A stretch of DNA of 64,000 nt from Loktanella sp. DSM 29012 (GTDB lineage Bacteria; Pseudomonadota; Alphaproteobacteria; Rhodobacterales; Rhodobacteraceae). The notes beneath the pieces were generated by a model. That model did not search any database and was not told where the DNA came from. It saw only the letters and a list, made by a program, of their open reading frames with translations. The position numbers were made by a program, and so were the translations under genes. The stretch is taken from NCBI RefSeq assembly GCF_900110705.1, contig NZ_FOEJ01000008.1:22398-86397 (forward strand), read 5' to 3'. Shown here piece by piece: positions 26,922 through 35,901 of the stretch (the first letter of the stretch is position 1; each line of letters opens with the position of its first letter).

Positions 26922-29900
26922 GTATCGCACCTGTGTGTGGGGTGTGTGGCGCATAATCCGTCCGAAGGTGGGCAAAGGTCATTTTCATCAGTCCCGGTCT
27001 GCGTCCGGCCCAATGCGTGAGCGCGAAACCCGCAGGATCGGTCCAGAACCGACGGGCCAAAATGCGTTTGCCGCGCATCGCGTAGCCGGCGGTCATCAGC
27101 GGCACAAAGGTCCAGCGCCGCCAGGCCAGGGGGCCGTAATTCACCATGCCCGGACGTGTCGTCCTGCGCATCGCCAGTTCCTGATAGGTGGCTTCTGCGA
27201 TGTTGCATTCGGCCAGATAAAGGGTGCTGTCGGGGGGAGATGCCGCACGGGGCGGAAAAGCATCGCCACCGGACCGGTCGAAATGTTCCTGCGCAATCCG
27301 CGCATTGCCCCTTGCCGCTTGTGCCATGATGCGGTCCGACAGGGTGTCGGTCAGAAACCAGGGTTTCGGCATGGGCAGGTCGCGCGCGCGGCGCCAGTCC
27401 AGCAGGCGATCCGTCAGGGCACCGACAAAGCCCAGATAGGCGTTGGTGGTGTCGTATTCCCGCAGATTGTAGTGCCGGATGAGTTCGACGTGACAGGCCG
27501 ACAGGCTGGCGACATTGCCACGGTCTGCGGCGGGGCGTGGCAGGTCGCCGATCACGGGCAGGTTCAGGGTGTCGGTGAAATCCGTGATGATATCCCAGTC
27601 GCGGCCGTCCGACCGGTCATAGCGCCGGACATGCAGTGCGGATTGCGGCAGGCAGGCCTTCCAGCGCCGGAGCAGGCCGTCATAATCCAGCAAGCTTTGC
27701 GTGGCCGGTTTCGACAACCAATCCGCAAAGGGCAACGCCTCGCGGCTGATGGCACCGCCCGCGACGAATTCGGCGTATTGGGCGTTGGCCCATTCGTCCT
27801 GACGGCGCAGGTAGACAATCATCTCGACGTCGAAATCCGGAAAATGTTTGGCCAGCGCTGTTGAATCCGGCTCCAGGAAAAATGCCTCGGACGACAGTAT
27901 GACAGTGTGGATGCGGTCCCCCATCGCGGCCAGACCCGAGAGGATATGTCGCCGCAGGGCCGTGCCCCCGCGCCGGGCCTCTGCCATGAACCGGGCGTGT
28001 CCGGCCTGTTTGCTGGGGCGGTCGATCTGGCGCAGCAATCCTGTTTCCGGATACCAGATGCCGGCGCGCAGCAGGGCCGGGCGGTTGTCGTCCATCAGGT
28101 GCTGCAGGGCAGTGCTGCCGGTTTTCGTGGCCCCGATGTGGATGATCAGACGGATCGGGCGCGCGGGGGCCGCAGCCCGCGCGCCGGCCTGCGTGACACG
28201 TTCGTTGCGCGCATAGGTATTGAGTGCGGCCTGCAATCGGTGTTCGGTCGGCGTCTGCGGCGCATGCAGGTAGATGTCATAAAGCGTATCGGCCGGGACC
28301 GGGCTCAGGGTGCGTGCCAGCGCAATCAGGTCGGCGCGCTGCGCCATGGTCGCCGCCAGCAGCAGCCCGTAGGCCCCGCAGCGAAAGTGCCGCGCGGCCA
28401 TGGAGTCCGGGTCGCCGATCACATCGTCCGGCCAGAGTGCGGTGCGTTGCAGCGTCGTTGCCAGCCGTGTCATGAAGGCATCGGTTTCGCCCTCTTCTGT
28501 CGCAGTTTTCCAGGCAAAGCCGAAAAACAGGTAGTGCAGGAACTGGGACACCTGAAACCGCGCCAGCCACCAATGGGGCGATGTCGGTTCGAATGCGTGC
28601 TGGTCATCAAGCAAGCTGACCACATGATCAAAGTTGTCGAGCTGGTCTCTGACGTCGGACATCGTCTGTTTGCGGCGCACCGCAGACCCGGGCCTGATCC
28701 GGTAAACGACCCCATCGCTGTCGCAGACCGACAGGCGCGGATTGGCCAGATAGGCCTGCATCAGAAAGGCGCGTTCCTCGCGGTAGGCCGTTTTGAACCG
28801 AATGGCCTTGTCGTTCAGAAAGTCGCGGCGATAGAGCCAGTTCCAGAAATGGCGCGAATGCGCGATCTGCGGATGGTCGGCGGGCGTGGTGTCCTGCACC
28901 TCTGCTGCAAAGAATGCCTCTGTGGGATCGGGACGCATCCGGACAACTGCACCATCGGCATCCTCGATCTGTTCGTGGACCTTGCGGAACCGGACCATGT
29001 CCACGCCGTCAGCCTCTGCCATCGCGATGATCCGGCCCAGATGGTCTGGATCGGGCATGTAGTCATCGGGATCGATGAACAGCACGTAGCGTCCCCGCGC
29101 GAGGTCGATGCCCTGATTGCGCACAAAGCCGGGGCCTGCATTTTCCCTGCGTGTCACCAGACGGAAACGCGGGTCCCGATCTGCATAGGCCTGCACGACG
29201 GCGGCCGATCTGTCGGGACTGACGTCGTCGATGGCGATGACCTCAAAGTCCTGAAACGTCTGTTTCTGGATCGAGGTCAGGCACTCTGCGATGTAGGATT
29301 CGACCCCGTGCACCGGAATGACGATGGACAGGGTGGGCTGTGCCGGGGCGATCTGTGGAATGGGCCGGACAGGTCGATGGGTGACGATATAGTCGAGCAC
29401 GTCCTCGATCCGGGCAGGCACGGGGCCATCCGGCAGATGATAGACCGTATACCAGATGTAGAAGGCGTGGAAAAATTCCGCCAGATCGCGGTTGCGGTGG
29501 CGATGGGGCACGGTCCCGCGGTCGTCGGTCAGACCCCAGCCTGCATAGCAAGGTGCGCCGAAACACACGACGCGCTTGCCCGCGAGCAAGGCTTCCAATC
29601 CCATGCCGCTGGTGCCGACGTAGACCGTGTCCACCAGATCGAACAGTTCGAACGGGTTGGCCGCGTCACGGATGATCCGCACCCGCCCCTGCGAGGTCAT
29701 GTGGTCGAAATACCCGCGCCGCGTGCCGTCCCTGGACCAGGCAAGGTCCGGATGCGTCTTGACCAAAATCTCTGCATCGGGGTTTTCCGTGATGGCGGCG
29801 CGCAGCATCGCCTTGAATGTCCGGTGGTCTGCGCGTCCGTAGAACGTCGATGCATCCGAGAAATTCTGGTCCACCACCAGCACGCGCCGCGCAAATTCAG

Positions 29901-30525
29901 GCGATACCACGGGGCGGTAGAATGGCTGCGAGTTATACTTGGATATCCGGTCGGCGACGATCCGGCGCATGGCAGCCTCAGCCCGGTCGCGATCCTGCGG
30001 GGACAGTGTGAAATCGCCGTTCAGTTTCGCGTCCAGCCGGGTTTCGTAGTCCGACATGTAATATTGGGCGCGGTCGTCGAAAACATATCCCAGACAGGCC
30101 TGTGCGGGATCGCGTGACGCCAGCGCCTCGGCCCAGCTTGTGGTGGATGCGAGGAACCCCATCTCGAAATAGGTGACGGGATCGTCGGGCTTTACATGTG
30201 GCATCAATGCGGTGGTGCTGGCATGTGATTTCTGCGGATCGGGCATCAGCGCGCCATACATCAGAACCGGGGTATCGCCGTCGATCTGTGGCGCGTCCAC
30301 TGCGATCAGTTGCGGGAACAACCGTGCGAGGTTCGCGGAAAACCCGGTGTCGAGATTGGCCTGACGGAATCCGATCCGGTGCGGCATCTGCGCCCGCGCC
30401 ATCAGCAGATCGCGAAAGTCGCCGTCATGATCCGGCGCGCCGCACCCAAGACGGTTGCGGAACGCACGATACGGTTTCGACCCTACTGAGAACGGCGCAA
30501 TCATGTCAGTCCCGCACAATGTCAT
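26911..30525 (-). CDS. Three-domain fusion: KpsC-like transferase, GT2 glycosyltransferase, sulfotransferase-like domain
   Basis: A 1204-residue protein with three catalytic modules. Residues about 1-385 are a Capsule_synth/KpsC-like module: VLVVDQNFSDASTFYG, EILVKTHPD, VGTSGMGLEALLAGKRVVCF and the hallmark YAGWGLTDDRG (about 327-337). Residues about 395-700 are a GT2 module: LSIVIPVHGVESYIAECL, IDDVSPDRS and FIDPDDY. Residues about 785-1100 look like a sulfotransferase: IIHIGATKTGSTALQHLMD (PAPS P-loop type) and MIVYLRRQDEWANAQY. It may extend and sulfate one glycan. Start uncertain: ATG at 30525 or 30504. Forms an operon with the next gene. Confidence 0.85.
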   Translation of the reverse strand: MTLCGTDMIAPFSVGSKPYRAFRNRLGCGAPDHDGDFRDLLMARAQMPHRIGFRQANLDTGFSANLARLFPQLIAVDAPQIDGDTPVLMYGALMPDPQKSHASTTALMPHVKPDDPVTYFEMGFLASTTSWAEALASRDPAQACLGYVFDDRAQYYMSDYETRLDAKLNGDFTLSPQDRDRAEAAMRRIVADRISKYNSQPFYRPVVSPEFARRVLVVDQNFSDASTFYGRADHRTFKAMLRAAITENPDAEILVKTHPDLAWSRDGTRRGYFDHMTSQGRVRIIRDAANPFELFDLVDTVYVGTSGMGLEALLAGKRVVCFGAPCYAGWGLTDDRGTVPHRHRNRDLAEFFHAFYIWYTVYHLPDGPVPARIEDVLDYIVTHRPVRPIPQIAPAQPTLSIVIPVHGVESYIAECLTSIQKQTFQDFEVIAIDDVSPDRSAAVVQAYADRDPRFRLVTRRENAGPGFVRNQGIDLARGRYVLFIDPDDYMPDPDHLGRIIAMAEADGVDMVRFRKVHEQIEDADGAVVRMRPDPTEAFFAAEVQDTTPADHPQIAHSRHFWNWLYRRDFLNDKAIRFKTAYREERAFLMQAYLANPRLSVCDSDGVVYRIRPGSAVRRKQTMSDVRDQLDNFDHVVSLLDDQHAFEPTSPHWWLARFQVSQFLHYLFFGFAWKTATEEGETDAFMTRLATTLQRTALWPDDVIGDPDSMAARHFRCGAYGLLLAATMAQRADLIALARTLSPVPADTLYDIYLHAPQTPTEHRLQAALNTYARNERVTQAGARAAAPARPIRLIIHIGATKTGSTALQHLMDDNRPALLRAGIWYPETGLLRQIDRPSKQAGHARFMAEARRGGTALRRHILSGLAAMGDRIHTVILSSEAFFLEPDSTALAKHFPDFDVEMIVYLRRQDEWANAQYAEFVAGGAISREALPFADWLSKPATQSLLDYDGLLRRWKACLPQSALHVRRYDRSDGRDWDIITDFTDTLNLPVIGDLPRPAADRGNVASLSACHVELIRHYNLREYDTTNAYLGFVGALTDRLLDWRRARDLPMPKPWFLTDTLSDRIMAQAARGNARIAQEHFDRSGGDAFPPRAASPPDSTLYLAECNIAEATYQELAMRRTTRPGMVNYGPLAWRRWTFVPLMTAGYAMRGKRILARRFWTDPAGFALTHWAGRRPGLMKMTFAHLRTDYAPHTPHTGAIHAR

Positions 30526-30673
30526 TCAGGGCTGCGGCAACGACCTATCCGCAAGACCCTCACCATTGTTGTGCAGACGCATGTAACGCTGGCATGACGC
30601 CAGTATGAAACTCACGCTGCGCGCGTAGGCCGGAAAATGGCCTTAAGGCAGGCGATATATGACATAATCATCA

Positions 30674-31720
30674 TTAATAGATAATTAGTTTTGGCGTGAA
30701 GTTAGAATGTCCCACATCTATAAAATAGAAATGCCATATTTTCCTACAGATCAAGTGGCCGTAGGTGTTCAGTCCCGGCATTTGATGGATCGGATCGATG
30801 ATGAATCTGTCTGGCTCTGATGTCCAGATTTTGCAGATATATTCGTAGGGCGTGAGCCCGCTGAGGGTCTTCAGTCTGCGAGCAAAATTGTAGGCTGCCA
30901 TGAAGTCTGCGAGGTGCGTGCGCAGCTGGTCGTGGCTGTCGTAGTGGTATCGTTTGACGGTAGCATCCTTGATCGTCCGGTTCATTCGTTCGACCTGGCC
31001 ATTAGTCCACGGGTGGTTGGGCTTTGTGAGCCTATGCTCAATCTCATTTGCCTCGCAGATCATGTCGAACCGCATCTGCCTAGATGATGCGGTATTGCGG
31101 TTGCGGGGTTGCTCAGCGAACTGGATCCCGTTGTCCGTCAGGATCGTGTGGATGCGATAAGGGACTGACTTAAGCAGGTGCTCGAGGAACTCCCACGCTG
31201 TCTTGCGATCCGCCTTATCCACGAGTTGCGGGACTGCAAATTTGCTGGTCCGATCAATGCCCACAAAGAGATAGAGCTTGCCCTCCACCGTCTGAACTTC
31301 CGCGATATCGATATGAAAGAAGCCGATCGGGTAACGCTTGAACTTCTGGCGGTTGGGCTTGTCGCCCTCGACATCTGGCAAGCGAGAGACCCCATGCCGC
31401 TGAAGGCAACGATGCAATGCCGAGCGGGTCAGATGCGGAAGCGATGGCTGCAGAGCATAGAGGCAATCATCCAGCGGCAGCAACGTGTGTCGACGGAATG
31501 CCACGATCATTGCCTCCTCAGACTCAGTGAGAACGGTCGAGCGCGGCTCTTTTGGCCCGGTCTTCAAGTCCTCGACCGTCGCACGCTTGCGCCACTTCGC
31601 AACTGTCTTGGGGTTGATACCCAATTCCTTGCTTAGCTGCGCGAGCGAAGCTTGCGATCGCTGTATTGCAGCTCTGACGGCGTGCGTGGTCGTGGCGCTC
31701 CCGTGACGAACTTGTCCCAT
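30674..31720 (-). CDS. IS481-family transposase with runoff C-terminus
   Basis: A DDE transposase. It starts MGQVRHGSATTTHAVRAAI, has an HTH (LSKELGINPKTVAKWRKR), the rve core with FFHIDIAEVQT, ILTDNGIQFAE and HPWTNGQVERMNRTIKDAT, and reaches the family's usual C-terminus PIHQMPGLNT. Instead of stopping it continues about 29 residues into flanking DNA, because the terminal repeat that normally supplies the TAG stop is damaged. The protein may still fold, but the element probably cannot move alone. An earlier start at 31735 is possible; 31720 matches the family. Confidence 0.9.
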   Translation of the reverse strand: MGQVRHGSATTTHAVRAAIQRSQASLAQLSKELGINPKTVAKWRKRATVEDLKTGPKEPRSTVLTESEEAMIVAFRRHTLLPLDDCLYALQPSLPHLTRSALHRCLQRHGVSRLPDVEGDKPNRQKFKRYPIGFFHIDIAEVQTVEGKLYLFVGIDRTSKFAVPQLVDKADRKTAWEFLEHLLKSVPYRIHTILTDNGIQFAEQPRNRNTASSRQMRFDMICEANEIEHRLTKPNHPWTNGQVERMNRTIKDATVKRYHYDSHDQLRTHLADFMAAYNFARRLKTLSGLTPYEYICKIWTSEPDRFIIDPIHQMPGLNTYGHLICRKIWHFYFIDVGHSNFTPKLIIY

Positions 31721-31793
31721 AATGCTTCCTTCCAAGCCTGAGAAAGGATCGCACCATCAAACCGTGGGATCAAACACCTAGGAAGTCTGGACA
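30762..31793 (-). mobile_element. IS481-family insertion sequence, one terminal repeat truncated
   Basis: The transposase-5' end carries TGTCCAGACTTCCTAGGTGT (minus strand, inward from 31793). The transposase-3' end shows TAGGTGTT and then CAGTCCCGG and ATTTGATGG from 30762 inward, an imperfect inverted copy, but the outer TGTCCAGACTTCC part is missing. No convincing target duplication is visible. The copy is therefore probably a 3'-clipped remnant. Confidence 0.8.
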
Positions 31794-31815
31794 TCTTAAA
31801 TTATAGGTTCCAACG

Positions 31816-32424
31816 CTAAAATTTATAATTACCGATCAGTATCTCAAATCTGTGTTGTTTTTCGACCCAGCGTTTCAGTTTAGCATCAAAGCACTCTTTA
31901 TAGTCCAGTCGTTTGCTGATGTTTCGATGTGATAACGTTGGTGGATCAATGTGAAGTGCTCGACATAATTTTTTGAAATCTTCCCCTAAATTTTCAAATT
32001 TAAGGTAATTCACCTGATCATATGGTTTCAAATTATTAAAAAACCCTCTACGAATAGATAGGAAGTTTTCGAGAGGTTCTTGCTTTCGCACAAACTCCGA
32101 AAATTCTTTTGGTGAGAAATCCACTTCGCCGCGGTGGGGCGAGAAGTAGAAACTTACAAGTCGATCAAATGGATTTCTAATAGTAGTAAAAATTTGATAT
32201 TTATAGAAATCATTTTGCAATGCTAACTTGTATTCTTGAAGGGAGGAATGCTTCCTAAGGTTCCCAAATTTTTTATTACGCAGCTCAAAGCGTTCAATGC
32301 CATCTTGTCGTTTGTTTGAAATTATAATTTCATCTTCAGTGTAATCCCTTAGCGTATCCTGGATGGAATTTCCACCTGTTTTCGGCACATGCAGAAAGAT
32401 GACTTTTCTATCCTCAAATATCAT
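31816..32424 (-). CDS. Sulfotransferase family 2-like protein (AT-rich)
   Basis: A 202-residue PAPS-dependent sulfotransferase candidate. The 5'-phosphosulfate loop is FLHVPKTGGNSIQ (about 10-22) and the 3'-phosphate motif is TTIRNPFDRLVSFYF (about 80-94). It presumably sulfates a sugar of the local polysaccharide. The gene is strikingly AT-rich and rich in Lys, Phe and Asn compared with neighbours, and sits between the IS481 remnant and an AT-rich spacer, so it looks recently transferred. Complete frame with intact motifs. Confidence 0.85.
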   Translation of the reverse strand: MIFEDRKVIFLHVPKTGGNSIQDTLRDYTEDEIIISNKRQDGIERFELRNKKFGNLRKHSSLQEYKLALQNDFYKYQIFTTIRNPFDRLVSFYFSPHRGEVDFSPKEFSEFVRKQEPLENFLSIRRGFFNNLKPYDQVNYLKFENLGEDFKKLCRALHIDPPTLSHRNISKRLDYKECFDAKLKRWVEKQHRFEILIGNYKF

Positions 32425-32802
32425 TTATATTTCTTTCAACCTTGCCTGCTGATGTGGAAGTTAATTTTATTCGGAGTTAATATTACTCCACGTTCTTGAT
32501 AATTAATACACTACGGCAATTGAGATTACATACTATAAAAATAGTGAATTTTCATAATCCATAATTCCAGACGCATTAATTAATTATGCTATAGAACATA
32601 AACTGTATTTGTTTCGCGTTATTTTCTTACGTCAAAAACTGCCTACAAATAGGTTTAGACAGCGCTGTCGGCATTCTACTCAAGATCTAATATTAGTGGT
32701 ATAGGATGTATATACAAGACTTAATCTTATTTGTCGGTGCGCTGACTTACGCCTGCAATGACGCGGCCCGGGCCTGCCGGGATCCGCGCCATGCTGTCCG
32801 GG
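32425..32802. other. AT-rich gene-free spacer
   Basis: This 378-bp segment between the sulfotransferase and the UDP-xylose synthase gene is mostly AT-rich to about 32750, then abruptly GC-rich. It contains no plausible frame and no clear hairpin terminator. It may hold the sulfotransferase promoter near 32430-32560 and reads as imported DNA. Confidence 0.5.
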
Positions 32803-33774
32803 TCAGACGACCTGCAGTTCGGGCAGGCGTGTCTTGAAATAATCGACGGTGCGGCGCAGGCCTTCGGTCAGTTTGACCTCCGGGTCCCAGTCCAGCGTCG
32901 TCTTGGCCAGCGTGATGTCGGGGCGGCGCTGTTTGGGGTCGTCCTGCGGCAGGTCCATGAATTCCAGTCTGGATTTCGACCCGGTCAGCGCCAGCACCTG
33001 TTCGGCCAGTTCCAGCATGGTGAATTCGCCCGGATTGCCCAGGTTCATCGGTCCGGTCACGTCCGGCCCGGTGTCCATCAGGCGGATGAAGCCTTCGACC
33101 AGATCGTCCACATAGCAGAACGACCGCGTCTGCTGGCCGTCGCCGTAGATCGTGATCGGCTGGCCCAAGAGCGCCTGAACGATGAAATTCGACACCACCC
33201 GCCCATCGGCGTGGTGCATCCGCGGCCCGTAGGTGTTGAAGATTCGCGCCACCTTGATGTCCAGACCGTGCTGGCGGTGATAATCGAAAAACAGCGTCTC
33301 GGCGCAGCGTTTGCCCTCGTCATAGCATGACCGGATGCCGATGGGATTGACGTTACCCCAATAGCCCTCTGGCTGCGGATGCACCGACGGGTCGCCATAG
33401 ACCTCTGATGTGGAGGCCTGAAAGATCTTGCATTTCAGGCGTTTCGCCAAGCCCAGCATGTTGATGGCACCATGCACGGATGTTTTCGTCGTCTGCACCG
33501 GATCGTGCTGGTAATGCACGGGCGACGCCGGACAGGCCAGATTGTAGATCTCGTCGACCTCGACATACAGCGGCAAGGTCACGTCATGGCGGATCAGCTC
33601 GAACCGGGCATGGTTGTGCAGGTGATCGACGTTGCGCTTGGTGCCGGTGAACAGGTTGTCGACGCAAATGATCTCGTGGCCCTGTTCCAGCAGGCGGTCG
33701 ATCAGGTGCGAGCCTACGAAACCGGCCCCACCGGTGACCAGAATGCGTTTGCGGCTGTCATAAAGGCGGGCCAT
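32803..33774 (-). CDS. uxs: UDP-glucuronate decarboxylase (UDP-xylose synthase)
   Basis: Converts UDP-glucuronate to UDP-xylose with NAD, giving a xylose donor for the cluster. 323 residues with GGAGFVGSH (15-23), [25 protein letters not shown], the very conserved [19 protein letters not shown] (catalytic Tyr and Lys) and [13 protein letters not shown] at 33774 has AAGGA at good spacing; a farther upstream ATG is not needed. It follows the GT10 gene in the same direction. Confidence 0.95.
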   Translation of the reverse strand: MARLYDSRKRILVTGGAGFVGSHLIDRLLEQGHEIICVDNLFTGTKRNVDHLHNHARFELIRHDVTLPLYVEVDEIYNLACPASPVHYQHDPVQTTKTSVHGAINMLGLAKRLKCKIFQASTSEVYGDPSVHPQPEGYWGNVNPIGIRSCYDEGKRCAETLFFDYHRQHGLDIKVARIFNTYGPRMHHADGRVVSNFIVQALLGQPITIYGDGQQTRSFCYVDDLVEGFIRLMDTGPDVTGPMNLGNPGEFTMLELAEQVLALTGSKSRLEFMDLPQDDPKQRRPDITLAKTTLDWDPEVKLTEGLRRTVDYFKTRLPELQVV

Positions 33775-33856
33775 GCGGAAATCCTTTTGCGTCAAAATAA
33801 TCGGTGTCGGCATCTCTATAATCACAGGCGTGTGACTTGCACAGCGCAGGATGCGC

Positions 33857-34834
33857 TCAGATGCGGTGGCGGTTGCGCCAGCGCCAGATCCGGTGCGCGA
33901 TCCGGTCCTGCGGTGCGTAGGCGAAATCGGTCTGCGGGGCGATCGTGATCTCGCGCGCGGGCGTGGCGGGCAGTGCCGCCAGCCGGTCGGTGTAGATCTG
34001 ATAGGGGTGATATGTGGTCAGGATCTGCCGCCGGGCGCGGGCCAGCCCCTCCTGCACGCGGGCATACATGTCGCTGGCGATGGCGGTCTCGATCCGGTCG
34101 ATGCAGCCCTGGGGGTCCGCGATGTCGATGCCCAGGATCGTGGCCGGGTCAAAAGAGCGCCCGATATCGGGTGCCCCCCAGTAGACCGGCACACAATTGG
34201 CCACATAGGCATCGATGATCTTTTCGGTCCAATAGCCGGGCCAGGCCCCGTTTTCGAGACAGATGTGATACTTGTGATCGCGCAGGGCGGTGATCTTGGG
34301 GGCGGTCAGATCGTTGATGCCGCGTCCCCACCAGTCCAGCCGGTCGCCGAAATGCGCCTTGAGCCGGTGCATCAGCGCCAGGCGTTGCCGGTGGCCGGGC
34401 GTATCGGTCTTGGCCGACACCACGGCCGAGATCAGCCGCTGCTTGTCGGTGAACCCGGTGGGTTCGATGTCGTCATGGGGCACCTCGACGAACCAGTGAT
34501 GGGCACCCGGCTCCAGCCTGCGTCCCGGATGGCGCACCCGTGTGTCATGGCAGATCACGGACGCGAATTGCGCCAGGTAGCCGCGCGGCAGAAAGGTGAT
34601 GTCGGGCGGTTCCTTGAGGCAGATCAGCGTCCGGCCGGGCGGGCAGGTCAGCCGATAGCTGCGGCTGAGCGCGCTGACGCTCTGGTGGACCACGACCCCG
34701 TCGAAATGCCCGCCATCGGGGTTCACCACAAATTCGGCATCCCGCCAGCGCGGCTGCCCCGAGGGCGTCAGGTAGGGCTGGAAGTATCGCACGAATTTCA
34801 GCGCATTGTCCGGCAGCAGATAGGCGATCTTCAT
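33857..34834 (-). CDS. GT10 (alpha-1,3/4-type) fucosyltransferase
   Basis: A 325-residue GT-B enzyme using GDP-fucose. The donor-site signature of family GT10 is clear: [18 protein letters not shown] (189-206) followed by [10 protein letters not shown] (215-224), and GRGINDL upstream. With gmd, fcl and manC on the same replicon the donor is locally made. Start at ATG 34834. Divergent from wzm across a 221-bp spacer. Confidence 0.9.
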   Translation of the reverse strand: MKIAYLLPDNALKFVRYFQPYLTPSGQPRWRDAEFVVNPDGGHFDGVVVHQSVSALSRSYRLTCPPGRTLICLKEPPDITFLPRGYLAQFASVICHDTRVRHPGRRLEPGAHHWFVEVPHDDIEPTGFTDKQRLISAVVSAKTDTPGHRQRLALMHRLKAHFGDRLDWWGRGINDLTAPKITALRDHKYHICLENGAWPGYWTEKIIDAYVANCVPVYWGAPDIGRSFDPATILGIDIADPQGCIDRIETAIASDMYARVQEGLARARRQILTTYHPYQIYTDRLAALPATPAREITIAPQTDFAYAPQDRIAHRIWRWRNRHRI

Positions 34835-34969
34835 GGTGGGCCCCGACGGCGGCTGATGCGGCATGCAGGTTGCCGACAGGCAACGTCCGCCCCAAGAGTG
34901 CCCTTCGCCCGTGGAATTGCAATGGTGGCTCTTTTCTATCCGGGTCTTTTCGGGATAGCTGTGCACCCG

Positions 34970-34998
34970 TTGACACGGACCAGGTCCGACATTGCATT
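34970..34998 (+). promoter_or_regulatory. Candidate promoter/operator upstream of wzm
   Basis: A perfect -35 hexamer TTGACA (34970-34975) is followed directly by the palindrome CGGACCAGGTCCG (34976-34988), which would occupy the promoter spacer. The -10 region (TGCATT, 34993-34998) is weak, as expected if an activator or repressor binds the palindrome. It lies 58-86 bp upstream of the wzm start. Confidence 0.35.
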
Positions 34999-35055
34999 TA
35001 CGCCCGCGCAGGCTGGCCCCGCAGGGTGTCGCCCGCTGAAAGAACCGATTTGGAC

Positions 35056-35901
35056 ATGACAGAGACCCCGACCCCGGCCTTGCGGCAGATCGTCTTGGAA
35101 AACGGGCGGACAGATAGCCACTACTGGCGCGATATCTGGTCCTACCGCGAACTGTTCTTTGTGCTGGCCTGGCGCGACATCGCCGTGCGCTACAAGCAAA
35201 GCGCACTGGGGGCGGCCTGGGCCGTGGTGCGCCCGGTCATGGCGATGATCGTGTTCACCTTCATCTTTGGCCGGATCGCGAACCTGCCCAGCGTGGGTGA
35301 TGCCCCCTACCCGATCATGGTCTATGCAGGCATGCTGCCCTGGTTTCTGATGTCCACGATCCTGGGTGATGCCTCGCAGAGTCTCGTGGGCAGCGCCAAC
35401 ATGATCAGCAAGATCTACTATCCGCGCCTGATCACGCCGGCGGCCAGTTCGATCGTGTCGCTGGTGGATTTCCTGATTTCGTTCTGCGTGCTGCTGATCC
35501 TGATGCTGATTTTCTGGTATCCGCCCAGCTGGCACATCGTGTTCCTGCCGATTTTCGTGGTCTATGCGGTGGCCATGGCCTTCGGGCCCGCGCTCTATCT
35601 GGCGTCGCTCAACGTGCGTTATCGGGATTTCCGGTTCATCGTGCCATTCGTCGTCCAACTGGGCCTTTATGTCTCGCCTGTGGGCTTTTCCAGCGACGTG
35701 GTGCCGGATCAGTGGCGCCTACTTTACAGTCTGAACCCGGCGGTGTCGGTGATCGACGGGTTCCGCTGGTGCATCCTGGGTGGCGAGGCTGTGATCTACT
35801 GGCCCGGTTTCATGCTGGGGCTGGGTGTGACGGCGGGCCTGATGTTCCTCGGCCTGCGCGCCTTTCGGCGCACGGAACGCAGCTTTGCGGATTATATCTG
35901 A
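35056..35901 (+). CDS. wzm: ABC-2 polysaccharide exporter permease
   Basis: A 281-residue inner-membrane permease of O-antigen/polysaccharide ABC exporters. It has the N-terminal amphipathic part WRDIWSYRELFFVLAWRDIA, the VRYKQSALGAAWAVVRPVMA segment typical of Wzm, six predicted membrane helices, NMISKIYYPRLITP, and VRYRDFRFIVPFVVQ. Its last base overlaps the first of wzt. The start ATG 35056 fits the family. Confidence 0.93.
   Translation: MTETPTPALRQIVLENGRTDSHYWRDIWSYRELFFVLAWRDIAVRYKQSALGAAWAVVRPVMAMIVFTFIFGRIANLPSVGDAPYPIMVYAGMLPWFLMSTILGDASQSLVGSANMISKIYYPRLITPAASSIVSLVDFLISFCVLLILMLIFWYPPSWHIVFLPIFVVYAVAMAFGPALYLASLNVRYRDFRFIVPFVVQLGLYVSPVGFSSDVVPDQWRLLYSLNPAVSVIDGFRWCILGGEAVIYWPGFMLGLGVTAGLMFLGLRAFRRTERSFADYI

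Noticed and set aside
27907..30117. A 736-codon plus-strand frame opposite the fusion gene
   Set aside because: Same reason: the opposite strand encodes three recognisable domains, and this translation has none.
30821..30828. TGTCCAGA inside the transposase gene as an alternative IS481 end
   Set aside because: It is within conserved transposase codons and lacks the rest of the terminal repeat; coincidence is more likely.
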